The notes beneath the pieces are model-generated. The model was not told the origin of the DNA. It saw only the letters and a list, made by a program, of their open reading frames with translations, and did no database searches. From NCBI GenBank assembly GCA_030248195.1, contig JASAND010016527.1, positions 62,001 through 126,000 of the forward strand: a stretch of 64,000 nt of DNA. Reading direction: 5' to 3'. This document shows positions 1 through 12,698 of the stretch, piece by piece. The translations under genes were made by a program, and so were the position numbers. Source of the DNA: Trissonchulus latispiculum (Eukaryota; Nematoda; Enoplea; Enoplida; Ironidae). How positions within the stretch are numbered: the first letter of the stretch is position 1; every line of letters begins with the position of its first letter.

Positions 1-748
1 TCCACAGGGGGGGCATACCCCCTCTGTCGTTTAGTTGGTTGAATCTGACTGCCTGTTGGCCAACTATTTTCGAAAACCAATACGGCGAAGGCATATCAGA
101 TATCAGAAGCTTTCAACCATTATTTAATAAGAAGCATTGCATTCCATATTGAAACTGCGTATATACTAGCAAGAGTACATATGTATTATAAGCGTGACAC
201 ATATTCTGCACGCTAACGGTTTACCCCCACCGCAAATTGGACCCTTCACTTCAAAAATATTTGGCCGCTATTCATGTGTTCTAAAGCTCGAAACGACACA
301 AAACTCGAGCACTTAGTGCTTGTGTTTTCAAACTTTCACACACAAGCACAGAGCGAGTGAGCTCGTACCCCCGTTTCGACTGGGTACAGCTTGCGGGGGG
401 GGTCACTGGGGTCCAATTTCCGGGGAGGGGGGTTAGCTGTTAGCGTGCAGAGGATGTGTCACGCTTATAATACATAGAGTATGATAGTTGTCATACTCTT
501 ATGCATTATGTACTCTTGGTACTAGGTAGCCAGCCCGCCATAAAACACCCACAGCTACGAAAACAAGAACAACGTCGAGTATAACATATAGTTTCATTCA
601 ACGTTGAAAATAGCCATTTTAGTTTGGAGGAACAACTTACAGAAATACATGTCTTAAAAAGAAGTCGCCATCTTGGAACACACAATGTCCAAAACTTTGC
701 TTATAGTGATGTAATAATAACTGTGATAATTGTCACAGTGTTTCTTAC
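1..748 (-). other. First intron of the choline transporter gene (partial)
   Basis: Sequence downstream (minus strand) of the exon 1 donor at 748/747. No second exon can be recognised before the window edge, so the intron runs out of the window. It contains one MITE (170-518). The rest shows no coding signal. Confidence 0.5.
170..518. mobile_element. MITE copy A, family CAAGAGTACATAAT
   Basis: Short inverted-repeat element. It starts CAAGAGTACAT and ends with the complement TATGTACTCTTG. The flanks 163-169 (ATACTAG) and 519-525 (GTACTAG) match at 6 of 7 bases and read as a 7-bp target duplication. Subterminal parts contain runs of G and C. It shares its ends with the elements at 14620-14933 and 17793-18423. 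No coding capacity. Confidence 0.75.
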
Positions 749-932
749 CAGTCATTGTAAAGATTCCAACAAAGATTCCGATATCTCTACCAGCAGCCAT
801 AATAGTTTCTGACTCTGTGCTTTCATCCTTATTGACTCGGCGAGCTTTAAATTTAGCAGCCAAAATTCCAACAACGAAGATTATGCAGTAAAAGACGATT
901 AAGCCAATCAAGCCAGGAATATTGATGCTCAT
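749..932 (-). CDS. SLC5A7: High-affinity choline transporter, exon 1
   Basis: First coding exon, about 61 residues, of a sodium-dependent high-affinity choline transporter of the SLC5 family. The family takes up choline at cholinergic nerve endings for acetylcholine synthesis. Seen directly: the N-terminus begins MSINIPGLIG, continues as a hydrophobic first membrane segment (residues about 5-27), then a short basic loop, a glycine-aspartate turn (AAGRDIG) and the start of membrane segment 2 (GIFVGIFTMT). This order matches the known start of SLC5A7 proteins. The ATG is at 932. The exon ends at 749 after ATG ACT G, followed by a clean GTAAG donor, so the intron is phase 1. The remaining exons lie beyond the left edge. 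Assignment to SLC5A7 rather than another SLC5 member rests on this short N-terminal match. Confidence 0.8.
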
Positions 933-2601
933 TTTCGCTATAAAACATTAACCTCAATATTGTTGAGTATAAAAGCTTAGAGCTTGTAGCGAATAGAGAT
1001 ATAGGAAAAACAAGTACTCGCTTTTTATCCAGCTTTAAATTCCATTAGCATTTTTTCAATAATCTGATAGACGGTTTAGCCAAAATACTAGCACATGCAA
1101 TGGCTTCGAACTAGAGGTCTTCACTACGGCCCCGGCCGGTCCGCGGGCCAGGTAAGGTCGCGAGCCGACCGTTCGGCCCGCTATCAAGGGTCCATGCTGT
1201 TTTAGGACAATAATAATATTAACGCAAGATAATAATAACTCAAGTTATTCGTTTCAGAGATTCCTGTATTTCCCATGTTAGGTTTCTATAAACGCTGGTT
1301 TTCATATATCGCTGAATTGCCGCATTATCATTTCAGAAACTTTTTAAGTAAATACTTTGGTAATAATTAAGTAAATTCAAATTTTACAGCCATTGTAAAA
1401 TACAATACTCCCACTTGGGACTCTTTAGGAAAATTGATTATATATGCTGTTTGGGATTTTTTTGAAAAAATTAACATGGCGTGCCTGGCTTGGCAGGCAG
1501 GCCAAAGCAGTTCAGTTCAGTTTTGGCTTGTTCTTTGACTCAGTTAACAACAATCCTTAAGTTATCACCTAACTACATCCTCAGCTACATGAAAAGGTAC
1601 GACTCCCCGTGAAACCCTATGCATATGAGAAATAGATTTGTTTGCTTTGTCAACAAACTTCACGGGAATCTGAAAAGCAAATAAAACTGTACAAAAACAT
1701 TTAACAGACGACTTGACTATAGTTGTCTTTGGTGAAACCAATGTAGGACGGGCCATGTTTTAAAAGATTTCAAAGATTTCCGTTTATGTTCAGCTATTAA
1801 AAAGTAAAACCGCTCAATAAATCTTACGTAACAATTATATACTCTCAAATAATTGGTCTCCAAATTTATAACGCACAATGTCAGAGCCTCCAGATTCCAA
1901 AGTTTAGATAGAGGATGCAATACACCAATTACAACTCTCAAATTCAGATCAGAATATATATTTGAAATCTGCTAAATGGCGACACAAAAAAAGACCAAAA
2001 ACTTTAATTGCAGCGATTATTACATTGCCGAACCTACCAAACTGGAGTGAGAGCTAAGCCAACACGAGAACGCAAAAGTTTTCAGACAACGGTATGATTG
2101 AAATGATTGAGAGTGACTGAAAGTACAACGCATTTCAAAAACTTTTAAAAGTACGAAAAACTGTTTTCAATTTGTAAAGTTTTGTAGTAATTTTTTCAAA
2201 AAACTGCCGAAGTAATTCCGTATGTATAGCCAGAACGAAAACTGCGAGAAATAGACGAAGATTCACAAAATCATTGACGACAACTGATCGAATTATGCTC
2301 TCAGAAATTGACAAATTATCGAATTAGTGTCACAATTTGTTAGGGCACTAGTTCCTTCTTTTTTCCTCTCGAAAACTGAAAATTTTCGGATATCCATTAA
2401 CTGTGAGAGTTTAACTGTCAACAACTTTTGTCAAACACTGTTTTTGGCTTTGGTTCCTGGTTAGCGTATACATAAGACAGCCTCCAAGACAATTAATCAG
2501 CACTGTGTTTAGAAAAACAACAACACAGAATTGGCGCAGGGTCTGGGTACCCGCGGGTCCGAATCCGGGTTCGAGTCCAAAATACTGAAGAAAACTGGAT
2601 T
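933..2601. other. 5' flank of the choline transporter; no gene recognised
   Basis: AT-rich sequence upstream of exon 1. A GC-rich patch at about 1120-1190 looks like the worn end of a hAT element of the kind seen elsewhere in the window, but no partner end was found. Short ORFs near 1565-1756 have no recognisable content. The promoter of the transporter should lie here, but I see no decisive element. Confidence 0.4.
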
Positions 2602-2609
2602 TGTGTACA

Positions 2610-4064
2610 CAGTGTTGGACGCGGGCCGAAACAGGGCCGGCCCGCGGCCCGCATCAATAAAATTCGGCCCGCGGCGACCCGCACCTAAATTTAGGTTATG
2701 CAAGCATCATAGCATTAAATAATTGCTACTTTCATTGATTATATATTCGCCGTTTTTCCATAGAAACTGCCATATAAGCGCGATTGTTGTTTTCAAAAGC
2801 ATTCAGATAGTTGCAGTCGTACGTTTTTCAAATTTTTATTGACTTCTAATGTAAGAATTTTGGCCTAGCGACTGTATTATTGTAGCCCCCGCTGCTTCTC
2901 AGCTATTTTTTAGAACTTTCGGTGAATTTTGGAGTGAAATCCTATACTACTGGAAAACATTGTCCAAAACGAATTATAGTTACTGTTACGCAGAGGATAT
3001 GTCTTAAACTTTGCGGTGGCATGTGCGATTTGACTGTAGTGCCTGCCTGCGGTGCGACCTGGGGATGATCTAGACTCGGTGGGGAAAACTCCATCTGCGA
3101 GAACAGACCCAAATTTCAAGATAAATCTTTTGTAGCAGCAAAAGAAAAATTCATGCAATTCTTAGCTCAGTAGAGCCTTCTGGTCAATTCGGTATAAATT
3201 TTACCTTTCTATTTTATCGGTATAAATTTTATCTTTCTATTTGTTGTCCAGGTGACCGAAATCAAGTAAAATTCAACCAAATTTTCAATTTCGCCAAATG
3301 GCCAATTGCTGACTAAGATGGGTCCGAGTTGGCTTTAAACCCAACAAAACGTTTTCTATGTGATAGTATGCTTAGAGTGCAGAAATTAAGCAAATTTAAA
3401 AATCTAAAATTTGCTATGTTAACGTGTTATGAACACACAAAATTCTCAATGGTCAAGTCAAAGGAGAAATCCGTGTTTAAAGACTGTCAGTCTGTAATTT
3501 AACTGGTCTGTCTGAAAAGCTAGAAAATACCATTGCTTGTTTGATGACGCCAGTAAAATGTTTCCTTGTAAGCAAGGCTCGATCTCTTTCCAATTCTGAA
3601 ATTTGAGAGAACTACTTCGTTTTGAAAACGACGCTCTAAAGGGACGATCAACCAACCAACACTAAATTGATAACTATTAAAAAATAAGGAAACACGGACT
3701 AAGGTGGCAAGAGCAGGCAAAGATCGTAAACATTTGTTTTCAATTTGAACAAATCGAGTCCACCAAGACCAAGCGCCGCTTATTAGCTGCTTTAGAAAAT
3801 GCTAAATAGGTAATATTCAAAATTATAAGGAAAAGAGAAGTGGGAAAAGGAAGATAAGGAAGACAAAATATATTTCAATGAGGAAAAGTTCCATTATAAT
3901 GTTAGAATTCGTCAAAAATTCAAACTTTCTTACCCAGTCTCACAAAAAATCGGCCCGCATCGGCCCGCGCGGGCCACTGCGGGTACTAAATTTTGGCCCG
4001 CCCCGCCCCGCCCCGCGGTTACCCGCGGGTGCCCGCGGGTACCCGCGGCCCTCGCCCAACACTG
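2610..4064. mobile_element. hAT-type element, family CAGTGTTGGACGCGGGCC (copy 1)
   Basis: Non-autonomous hAT-like transposon. The left end is CAGTGTTGGACGCGGGCC and the right end is its complement form CCCAACACTG. It is flanked by a perfect 8-bp duplication, TGTGTACA, at 2602-2609 and 4065-4072. Both ends carry repeats of the words CGGCCCGC and CCCGCGGGTA; the interior is AT-rich with no transposase. A second copy brackets 49657-61274. The CAG-G terminus and 8-bp duplication are hAT hallmarks. Confidence 0.88.
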
Positions 4065-4072
4065 TGTGTACA

Positions 4073-5090
4073 TTTAGTGATGTTAAAACACTATAATTTG
4101 TTGTTTTTCTAATAAAGGTTGGTAGAACCGATGTGTTAAGGCATTGAAATAGAATGTTTAGTTGTTGCCTAACTGAGGCCTGAGGCCTATGTTGCTCTGC
4201 TGGGCTAGAACAAAATATGTAACTAGACTTGGAAGTAGATAACTATAAGTAGATAATATTATGATAACTCGAATTGATAAGTCAGTGATTTGCAAAGCAC
4301 ACAAAGCTAAATCTTGCAAACAAGCTAAAGGATATGAACAAGCCACCACCTTCTATCCTCCAAGGCAATCGTAAACTAATCCGAAGGACACTGTCTCTGG
4401 ACTCATTACAAAAACCTGCTACCAATATCCAAATGAGATCCCAAATCAGCCCTAGCACTCAAATCATAGAAAAATTGTCGTAAAGCGTAAAATAAATTTA
4501 CCTAAAGCTTATCACAGGTTTTATTCACACTATTACAGTAGTAAAGCTGCAGTGAAGTTTAAGAATGCAGTGAAGGTTTGAAATGCATCTAATTAACTAA
4601 GCAGGTTTTATCTCAGAACTATTGCAACTAGAGACGAGGACGAGCCGGATTTTTCCGGCTCAGCTCGGCTCGGCTCGGCTCGGGAGAAAATGAGGTCGGC
4701 TCGGTAGTAGTATTACAGTAGTAAAGTAGTAAAGTATTACAGTAGTATTACAGTAGTAAAGTTTCAGTGAAATTTAAGAATTGTAGTGAAGGTTTGAAAA
4801 CTGGTTCTTCTTTAGATCCAGGTACCCGGATCCGAGTCTTGACGGGTCCCGGTCCGGTCTAACGGATCCGGAGCCAGGGCCGGGTCTGAAATTTTGGACC
4901 GGAGCCAATTCTGCAACAACAACAAATAGAACAGGTAGAGCCTACTCTGCTGCAAAGCAAATTTATTGACATACAGAGGAGGTCAGATTATTCAGATCAG
5001 TCACATCAGACATATTTGACATTTACATGCATGCTACAGTGAGTATAGAGCATGCCAGAGCGAAAAACGTGGGATTGAAGAAAGTTGCAC
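4073..5090. other. Non-coding stretch with two GC-rich transposon remnants
   Basis: AT-rich sequence with two GC-rich word-repeat patches, at about 4626-4705 (GGCTCGGCTCG words) and 4820-4915 (CCGGATCCG, GGGTCCGG words). They resemble hAT subterminal regions but have no readable terminal duplications. A short motif (cagtagtaaag) is repeated around 4530-4760. No gene seen. Confidence 0.4.
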
Positions 5091-5094
5091 TTAA

Positions 5095-6054
5095 GGTGCT
5101 GGTATCGCTTTGTGTAAATTTGACCTTACAGGCTCCAATTCTTTATGAAAATAGATGAAACTTTCAAAATATATTATTTTGGTGTTTTTAATATAGTGGG
5201 ACCAGTCCCGTGTTTTTAGGTCAAAAGATAAGAAAGTTTTTGTTTTTGGCCTTAGGTTCCCAATAGGTAGACGAGAGACTGAATTAGTTATTGCTAGAAA
5301 GAGGACACGAGAACAAACATTTTTGTTTTTACAACCTCATAGCTGTCTCCAGTAGTGAAGCCAGTGTAAGCCAAAAACGACTTGTGTGGCCAAAAAATGG
5401 TCATTTTCGAGGAAATCAGTTTTTTCAAAATAACTGCCAGATCAAACCGACAATTTTGGCTTATTTATACTCAATCGGAACACAGTCTAAATTGCACATT
5501 TTATGAATGCCTATTAGCTGGAATTCGTTGCTTTAAGCTTGGCCGAAAGACCATTTTGGCAAAACTGCTATTATTTTGTTTTGAACATCGATTTCTCAAA
5601 AACTACCAAATGGATTCGCGTGATTTTTGGCTAGATGAAAATGTTGTTGGTTTGAGCTGAAACGTCTCCAGTTGCGAGAAAACCGAATACAAAGTTGCAA
5701 AATTTCGTGTCACAGCACATTTGCTGGATTTTCTGGAGTATTGAGAGGTGTTGAGCCACCGTCGCTCGACCCACATGTCCTTCATATCATGGCACAAGAA
5801 GAAAATTTGCCTGATTCTACAGTTTTGAGGAATCTATGTTCAAAAGTATTTGGTCTATATTCAGCCTGTCAGATGTCAGTATGTATAAAAATCTTTGCAA
5901 TTTTTTTGCTAATTTTGCTGGTTTTGTAAGCTCATATGAATGTACAGATTATTAAGCTTTAGAACGATGTATTAGCTCTTGCTAACTCCCAAAATTGCGA
6001 AATTGCCATTCAAAAACTCACCACAAAAGTACTGCACAAAAGGATACCAACACC
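5095..6054. mobile_element. TTAA-flanked inverted-repeat element, copy 1
   Basis: Element of about 960 bp bounded by TTAA at 5091-5094 and 6055-6058. Terminal repeats are GGTGCTGGTATCGCTTTGTG on the left and the complement of GGTGTTGGTATCCTTTTGTG on the right. The same family occurs in opposite orientation at 56947-57948, where the interior aligns along most of its length. A TTAA duplication is typical of piggyBac-type transposition. ORFs inside are short and not recognisable. Confidence 0.75.
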
Positions 6055-6058
6055 TTAA

Positions 6059-7028
6059 GGTCGCACTTCCTTTAGATTCAGTCCACTTTGGAAAGCTATA
6101 ACTTACCCAATATTGGGAGCTATGAATTGAGCCACAATCCAAAATGAAGCTATACATCTTCTGCGTCGCTTGGTATCATTGAAACGTGTTTACATTGTTT
6201 GAATTTGGTTTGAGTTTGGTCGCAAATTTACCAAACGGAGCTACAACTTTTGACCAAATTTTTTTCTGAAAATTTTTACGCAACAACAAAATGGTCGTAT
6301 CCGATGTGTTTCTGAGATAATTTGCCAGGGACGGTTTTTTGATTTTGTCAAAATATCGTTTCAGAAATAGAGCGTTTCTGAAAATTTGGCATTTTTATCC
6401 AACTTTGAAAATCAATGCTCTTGATTGGAGGCTGATAAAGAGAAAAATAAAAAACCTTCCCGGGCTAATTGTCCAAACATATATACTGTGCGGAAAATAT
6501 CTTTTAGATCCATCCATTGGTTATGAAGCAATCTTTGGTCAAAATATTTTAGCTTCTATTTGTCAAAATCAGTTATTCGACCAGAACTTTAGACTCATTC
6601 AGTATACAGGGATCTAATTAACTTAATTCGTGCCTCTTTCGAAGCTCTTTAATTTGAGTATAAACTTGTCTATGCTTGTAGTGTAAACGGGCTCCAATTC
6701 GACAAAACCTGTTTTCAGCAAGATCGTGTCAAAAGTAACCAATTTTCGAGCAAAAATTCTTCAAAACTACGAGCTAGAGACTTATGTCTAAAAGCAAAGT
6801 TGTAAAGCACATGATAAGCTTTAAAATGATTACAGTCGCTGGGCATAATTTTCTATATATAGTTCTAGAACTTCGAATTTTTGTTTCTCGCTGTACATGA
6901 AAGCTATGAAGCTGGCGTTTTTACAGTGCGTTTATTATCATTTCCGATGCATTTTCTGAAAATTTGAATGAAATCGGGCAATAATTGCACTTTGTGCTAT
7001 TATATCTGCACGTAAGAGGAACACTACC
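6059..7028. mobile_element. TTAA-flanked element abutting copy 1
   Basis: Starts directly after the TTAA that ends the previous element and ends at a third TTAA (7029-7032). Ends read GGTCGCACTTCCTTTAG and the complement of GGTAGTGTTCCTCTTA, close to the ends of the element at 58837-59745 (GGTGGTGATTCCCTTT). It therefore looks like a second family member inserted at, or sharing, a TTAA with its neighbour. No coding content seen. Confidence 0.55.
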
Positions 7029-7032
7029 TTAA

Positions 7033-8048
7033 GGGGAGTGTTGAGGATTAATCACTTACAAAATAAAAATACAAAAATACAAAATAAAATACAAAATAAA
7101 ATACAGACTCAACATGCAATATCCAACTTGTTATTATTGCTAGTAATAAAGTATATAAGTTTGCGTGAACAACTGTGTTTAGCCTCTACAGCGTATCCTT
7201 TAAACTTTATCAAGTTGGATAGAAGATCGTAGTTTAATTTCTCAGTTTAAATTTCCAGGAAGATTTTCTACCCTTGGCTTAAGTTTAATTGGGTATGACT
7301 AGGCTTATGCGTATGACGTTCTGAAGCATCTGTGATGGTTAACAAAATAGACATAAAAAACTGCAAGAAAGTATAGTTGTGGTGATGTTGAAGAACAAAG
7401 AAAGACATCTCAATCCTTCGCACATAGCATGCACCAGTTCGACAACTCTTCAGGAGTACCTTAGGAACGGTTTCAAAATATAAATCTATTACGCGATTTA
7501 TGTGTACTTTAAAGACAAAGATGAGATTTGGCATTCTACACTGCGCCCTGTCGAAAAAAACTAACAAACTTTTTAACAGAAGCTTGGTTTCCAGTGCTAC
7601 AGTCAAGACTACTCATGTCATTTGTAAGGGATGAACTAAAGCTCTTAGTATTGGAAAAAGACAAGTAAACTTTTAAAACCTGTCTATAAAAACTTGCTTT
7701 ACATTGTTTTGAGATAGTTTGTTAGGGTGCAATATTAATAAACTTAGGGCTAACTCCAGAAACTGTAGCAACAAGAAGGTATGCAGAAAAAACTGCTACA
7801 AATTGGACATTGATCACTACTCAGTTATTTAAAAAAGAAAATAAAGTTATAGTGCTTCAGCCTAGTTCTGGTGGACACAAAAACTTCAAGGTGGAGTGAA
7901 ACTCCGACTATGTACAAATAAAAAGATCCAGGAAAGAGGCAGGGGAAGCTTAGAAGTTAAGCATCAGTCTCACGGTTGAAAGTAAGGAATTGGCCTAGTC
8001 GAAAATAGAACTATATACGACTATTACGATTTGCGGTTACGGGTGCTT
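7033..8048. other. Intergenic stretch, no gene recognised
   Basis: AT-rich. A 112-codon minus-strand ORF (7268-7606) has no recognisable domain. Its region near 7460-7510 resembles the inverted-repeat words found at 8049-8125 and 13900-14007, so it may be transposon-derived. No RNA gene or promoter identified. Confidence 0.35.
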
Positions 8049-8327
8049 AGGAACCGTGTCAAAAATGTACCTAAAATTCATCGTGTACGCGATTTATTTA
8101 AACGATTTAATTCGTGTCAAAATCATGTAAGCAGCTTGTTTTGATGTAATCTGTTTTCTAGTTTTTGAAGGTAATCCAGTCAAATAAGCAAGTCAGTGCA
8201 ATAAGAAAAAGAAGGAAAAACCTTGTTAACTTAACTTATTCATGCGTTGATCCATCCATGAATGTGGTAAAGCTGAAAGTTGGCTGCTGCTACCGAAAAG
8301 CCAAACGATATGAACAAAAAGGACTAC

Positions 8328-9005
8328 AGTAGTATAGTATGGACATTTCGACCCGCAGTCATTGGATTGCGACTTACCTCAAACTACCTACAACCGTTCG
8401 AAGAGTAACACCATTCTACATGAGCCCCATTCACCAGGAACATCTATTACGGACCCCATTTATACCCGTTACCCGATCGACACATCAAATTTTTCAGCCG
8501 TATTCTCTCTCTCTCTCCTTTCATACATTAATTTCTTACATTCCCATTTCTCTCATTCCCTCTGTATTCTAACCTCGGGGCTTGGGACCCGGCGTCGGCC
8601 TATTACCCGACGCCTACCTACCTACATACCTAATCTACGTATATACACAACCTAACCTACCTACCTAATCTATATACAGTACCTTCTATTTACAGAAACT
8701 AACCTAATCTCATCTAGTCCGGCGCATGCAATATTTTTGTATTTTTATTATTTTTTGGGGTTTTTAGTATATGGCATCTATCTTCTTCTTCTTCCTCTAA
8801 CACAGACTTGGATTGGGGTTTTAATATATGGTTTCTTCTTCTTGTTATAAAGCAGAGTGGGTAAGTACATTATTATTTATCTAGGGGCACTGTAGTTACT
8901 CGGTCCGCTTGCACTTTGCGTTTAGGATATACGTACGACAGAGCGTTCTTAGTTTGTTGGTACATAGTCATGACCCCATTTGCATTCACAAATCCTCTAT
9001 TATCT
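8328..9005. repeat. Left terminal inverted repeat of the Polinton
   Basis: About 678 bp matching the complement of 13193-13875. Identity breaks off after AATCCTCTATTATCT. It contains a CT-rich run, CCTACCTACC-type repeats (8610-8670), and the C-terminal ~45 codons of the polymerase reading frame, ending at a stop near 8873. Confidence 0.88.
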
Positions 9006-12000
9006 CCTGACTTCGTACAGCCAGTATTTAGAACATCTTTGAAATCTTTCCAAGTGTAATGGTTCAATTTTTTACTAACCCTTTTATGACTAACCTTATT
9101 AGTTTCACCCCATGCGAAATAGGTTTTGCTGCAAAGAGCTATAATGCCGTCACCCTTCCACTCTTCTTTAAACAGCCCGGGTACTCTTTTTTGGGTAGAG
9201 TCTAATACAAAGAAGTCTTTTTGTGCAATTTTCCAGCTTTCCTTGTTTTCGGGTGGGACGCAGTCATTTACATTAGTAGGACGCAGTCATTTACATTAGT
9301 AGAGGAGCAGGCGAAGTAGAGGGAGTCGGTATCCATTTGGCATAGTTGAAATGATCCTGGTCTTAAGTTTGGTTTTAGGCAGTCGTAATAAAATTCTAGC
9401 ATCCTAAGCTTAGCGTATTGGTATACGAAAAACCTGCCAACTCAGGGAGTCTACAGACAATTTTCGATTTAGCAGATTGAACCTCATAAACCCCGTTTCC
9501 CAAATCGTCCAGCCTTCTAAACCTCCACCCATTGACTTCCCTGCTAGACCTAGACCATTGACAATTAATTGATATCCATGTGTTTTTCCACGTTTGTAAT
9601 AGTTCTACCGTAATAAGAATTTCCCAAAAGTTTAAACATTTCCCCCTTGAGTGCTAGATCCGGGTCAGAATCAGCTGCAGAACGATGGAAAGTAACTTCA
9701 TCCCCCAACTCGTTAAAACATGCCTTGGGTTTAAATTAAATGGCCTGGTGGATCTTTGTAATTTTGAGTCCATGTTTGAGATACCACTTAATTAGAGGAG
9801 TAGCCAAAACAATTTGCTTCCCAAAGTAACTTCCAATCAGACCCCTCCTAGGTTGCGTCATTAGATCATGTTCCTCACAAAACATCCTCATATGATCTCC
9901 GATATCTTCCCTAGTAATTTCTACATTTTTGAAAATAGGCGTCATCTCTGCAAAGTATTCCTTTTTGTACTCGTTTAATTCAATATCCACCTCAAGTAGT
10001 CCGAGGAACCTATTTGCTTGAACTTGAGTGACTATCTCAGCAAAGGTAAGGACCAATTTTTTCTTAGGGAGATTTAAATGCTCATTCATAAACTCTTGCA
10101 TAAGCATGCTCAACCCTAACTCCCATTTCTTTTGCCATGTATTCCAGCCACATTGCCTCTTTTCTGCCTCTTTGTAGCCACCTTTTAAATTTCTCATTTT
10201 TTGTGGGTTTCCATTCGGCATACAAATCAGTAGGCATTTCCTGCATTGTGCACCAGAGATACAAGGCTTTATAGCGCCAAACCCGAAAATTTGCATTACC
10301 GTTTCTCCATTTGTAGTTTGAGTAATTCTGGCTTCATGATACCTATGAAACACTAAGCTAGGACCCCAATCCTTAACCAATTTATGCCAAGGTTTAGTGC
10401 GCCTGCACCAGAGTGGTAGAATAGTGTGCTTAGGAATCCCATTAATCATATTTTTATATGCTAACCCAGGAAGGGAGATTGCCCCACCTTAAACATATCG
10501 GTCTCCCTGGTTTTCCAGAAGTCTACCATTTTTTCAGTTGCCTGAAGGAAGGGCCCTACGTCCTGGTTGTTGTAATAAATCAAAGAGTCTCTCATTGTTT
10601 TCATGTTATGTTTCTCCCAATCCTCTGTGAATGCTAGGTAGTCTTCGTCCGAAACCTCTTCCAGCCTTAAAGTAGAATAGAACATATCCCGACTCGGAAA
10701 GCCTTGGTTTAGAAATTCCAGAAAACTAAAAGCCTCATAGGGGAAAACACCCTTTTGGTCAGAGATCTTAAAGCTTTCAGCCACTTCTTGTAGGACGTAC
10801 CAGCGGCTAGATAACTTGTTATGTCGAGGAAGTATAGTTTAGGGGTACAAAGGGCCATAAAGTTGTTCCCATTCTTAATTGTATACCCCAAGTCTTGACT
10901 GCAGTTAAGCCCCAACAATATTCGTGAGATAGGCCCTAATAAGATTCATGTCAAATCGTCCTGAGTAAAACCCTAAGGTAGGAACAGTCTTAGCCAAGTT
11001 TCGAATTCGGAAAAGCGCCTCATTGCCCGCTAAATCCGTCAGTGTTGGTTCATAGATTTCCCTCAAAAGTTTATATGCCTTATCAGCAATTTCCTCCATA
11101 TAATCCTTCATTCGAGCAACTAAATCGTAGGGATCACCTGTAGTTATTAGGCACTTTGGGTCTTCATAGCCTGGGACATTGGATCCTATAGAAACCGATG
11201 CTGGGACTAACTCTTTTTCGTATATCAATTTAGGTCCACTTCATTTATCAGTCGATTTGAACATGCACTCAAAATCATTAGCTATTCAAAGGGGTAGTAC
11301 CATTCTGGCACAGGAATTCCTAGTTCACCTATCTTTTGCAAGATAGTCTTAGTAGATCCAACTCCGCCACCCGGGAAAACGTGCTTGATGCCAACTTCAC
11401 AACTTTTGGAATGTATGATAAAATGACCGTGGTGATGAAATAGTTTTTCGCAGTTGGAGCATTTCCAAGTTTGGGTAAATTTGTTCAAATTTTTAATGAA
11501 GCAGAAATGATTTTCGAATATATTTAGGGCCATTTTTCTAGAATATTTTTCCAAGGGCCTGCTAAGTAGAGTAGGTGCAACACTTGTAATTTTTTGATCT
11601 CGTTTACGATTCTGAATTATGAGTTCATTAGGATCGTCCGATTTGCTCCCCAGCCTCCTCAATTGACGGACCTAATTCATAAACCGTAGTACCAATATCA
11701 AATTTTTTCTCAAGTTCATCTAGATCATCAAGATGTACCCCATGAAACTCTTCCCCAGGCTTAACCTTCTTATCAATGAGTTCGTCTGTCATTTCTTCTA
11801 AACTAGTAATTTTGGATCCCATTGCAAGGGCCAGACACCTAAAGAAACACATGTCGTCCTCGTAAAGTTTCCCGTTCTTCCCTTATTTATAACCAAAGCA
11901 TTGATGCCCCGGTTATTTTAAACATAATCGGGAAGATATCTGGCTTCACCCACGGGATAGGAAATCAGCTTGTTAATGTAGAAGCAGACATTTGTAATCT

Positions 12001-12190
12001 GGAGGACAGTCCACTTTGTATTCGGACGCTGTTGCCTAACCCACTCAGGGACATCCCCTCTCTCGAGCTCATAGAATATTTTTCCGAGATCGCCTTCATT
12101 CCGTTGAAATTGCCGTAATATTTGCCAGACGATGGTTAATGTTGCTCCTTTTGGCCCAATTTTGCACAATTTTGACTCAATTTTGCACAC
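8873..12190 (-). pseudogene. Protein-primed family-B DNA polymerase, decayed
   Basis: Broken polymerase gene of the Polinton, read right to left in at least seven fragments shifted between frames. Near 11850 an N-terminal stretch MCFFRCLALAMGS resembles the conserved start of Polinton polymerases. At 11282-11662 there is a Cys/His-rich segment (CSNCEKLFHHHGHFIIHSKSC spaced like a zinc site). At 10905-11228 an ExoII-like motif GFYSGRFDMNL lies at residues 86-96. At 10461-10784 an ExoIII-like YYNNQDV lies at residues 70-76. Motif A region is disrupted by a frameshift near 10245-10275. Motif B (NSYYG) is at about 9600-9645. Motif C (DTDSLYF) is at about 9310-9340. The family synthesises DNA from a protein primer. 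The copy cannot make a working enzyme. Confidence 0.8.
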
Positions 12191-12272
12191 GTTTTGATCA
12201 AATTTTTGTTCAATTTTTGTTCAAATTTTTTTCATTTTGTGTTCAATTCTTGTTCATTTTGTTCAATTCATC
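12103..12272. repeat. Internal inverted repeat of the Polinton, left arm
   Basis: Pairs with 12582-12698 in opposite orientation. Both arms contain the words GGCCCAATTTTGCACAA and TTGACTCAATTTTGCAC and carry the same start of a polymerase-side reading frame (MCKIES...). The 309-bp spacer between the arms has no recognisable content. This second, inner palindrome suggests that the right half of the element arose by inverted duplication. Confidence 0.7.
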
Positions 12273-12581
12273 TCGAACTCTCTTGAAATAGGCTATTTCA
12301 CTTGTTTGTACCAAGGGAACTTCTGACACAATTTTCAATTTCAGTTGTTTATATACTCTTGGTGCAGCATCAACGAATCAGGTTTGGTCCATTGGAAGCT
12401 AGTCATGTCTAGATTTGCATAACCAATTCGACGCGACGGCTTCCAATGGATCGTAAGGTGGCCATCATAGTGCTAAATTTGAAGAACTCAACGAGCCGAA
12501 CACAATACATTTTATTTCATCCAAATCGGATGAACACTACGAAAATTACGCGCCACTGAAAATTACTCCTTATAAAACTTT

Positions 12582-12698
12582 GATGAATTGAACAAAAATT
12601 TGATCAAAAATTGTGCAAAATTGAGTCAACATTGTGCAAAATTGGGCCAAAAGGAGCAAGATTAAGCATCGCCTGGCAAAAATTACGGCAATTTCAAC
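12582..12698. repeat. Internal inverted repeat of the Polinton, right arm
   Basis: Complement of part of 12103-12272. The following 12699-13192 contains AGTACTAG-rich degenerate sequence and no recognisable gene before the right terminal repeat starts. Confidence 0.7.
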
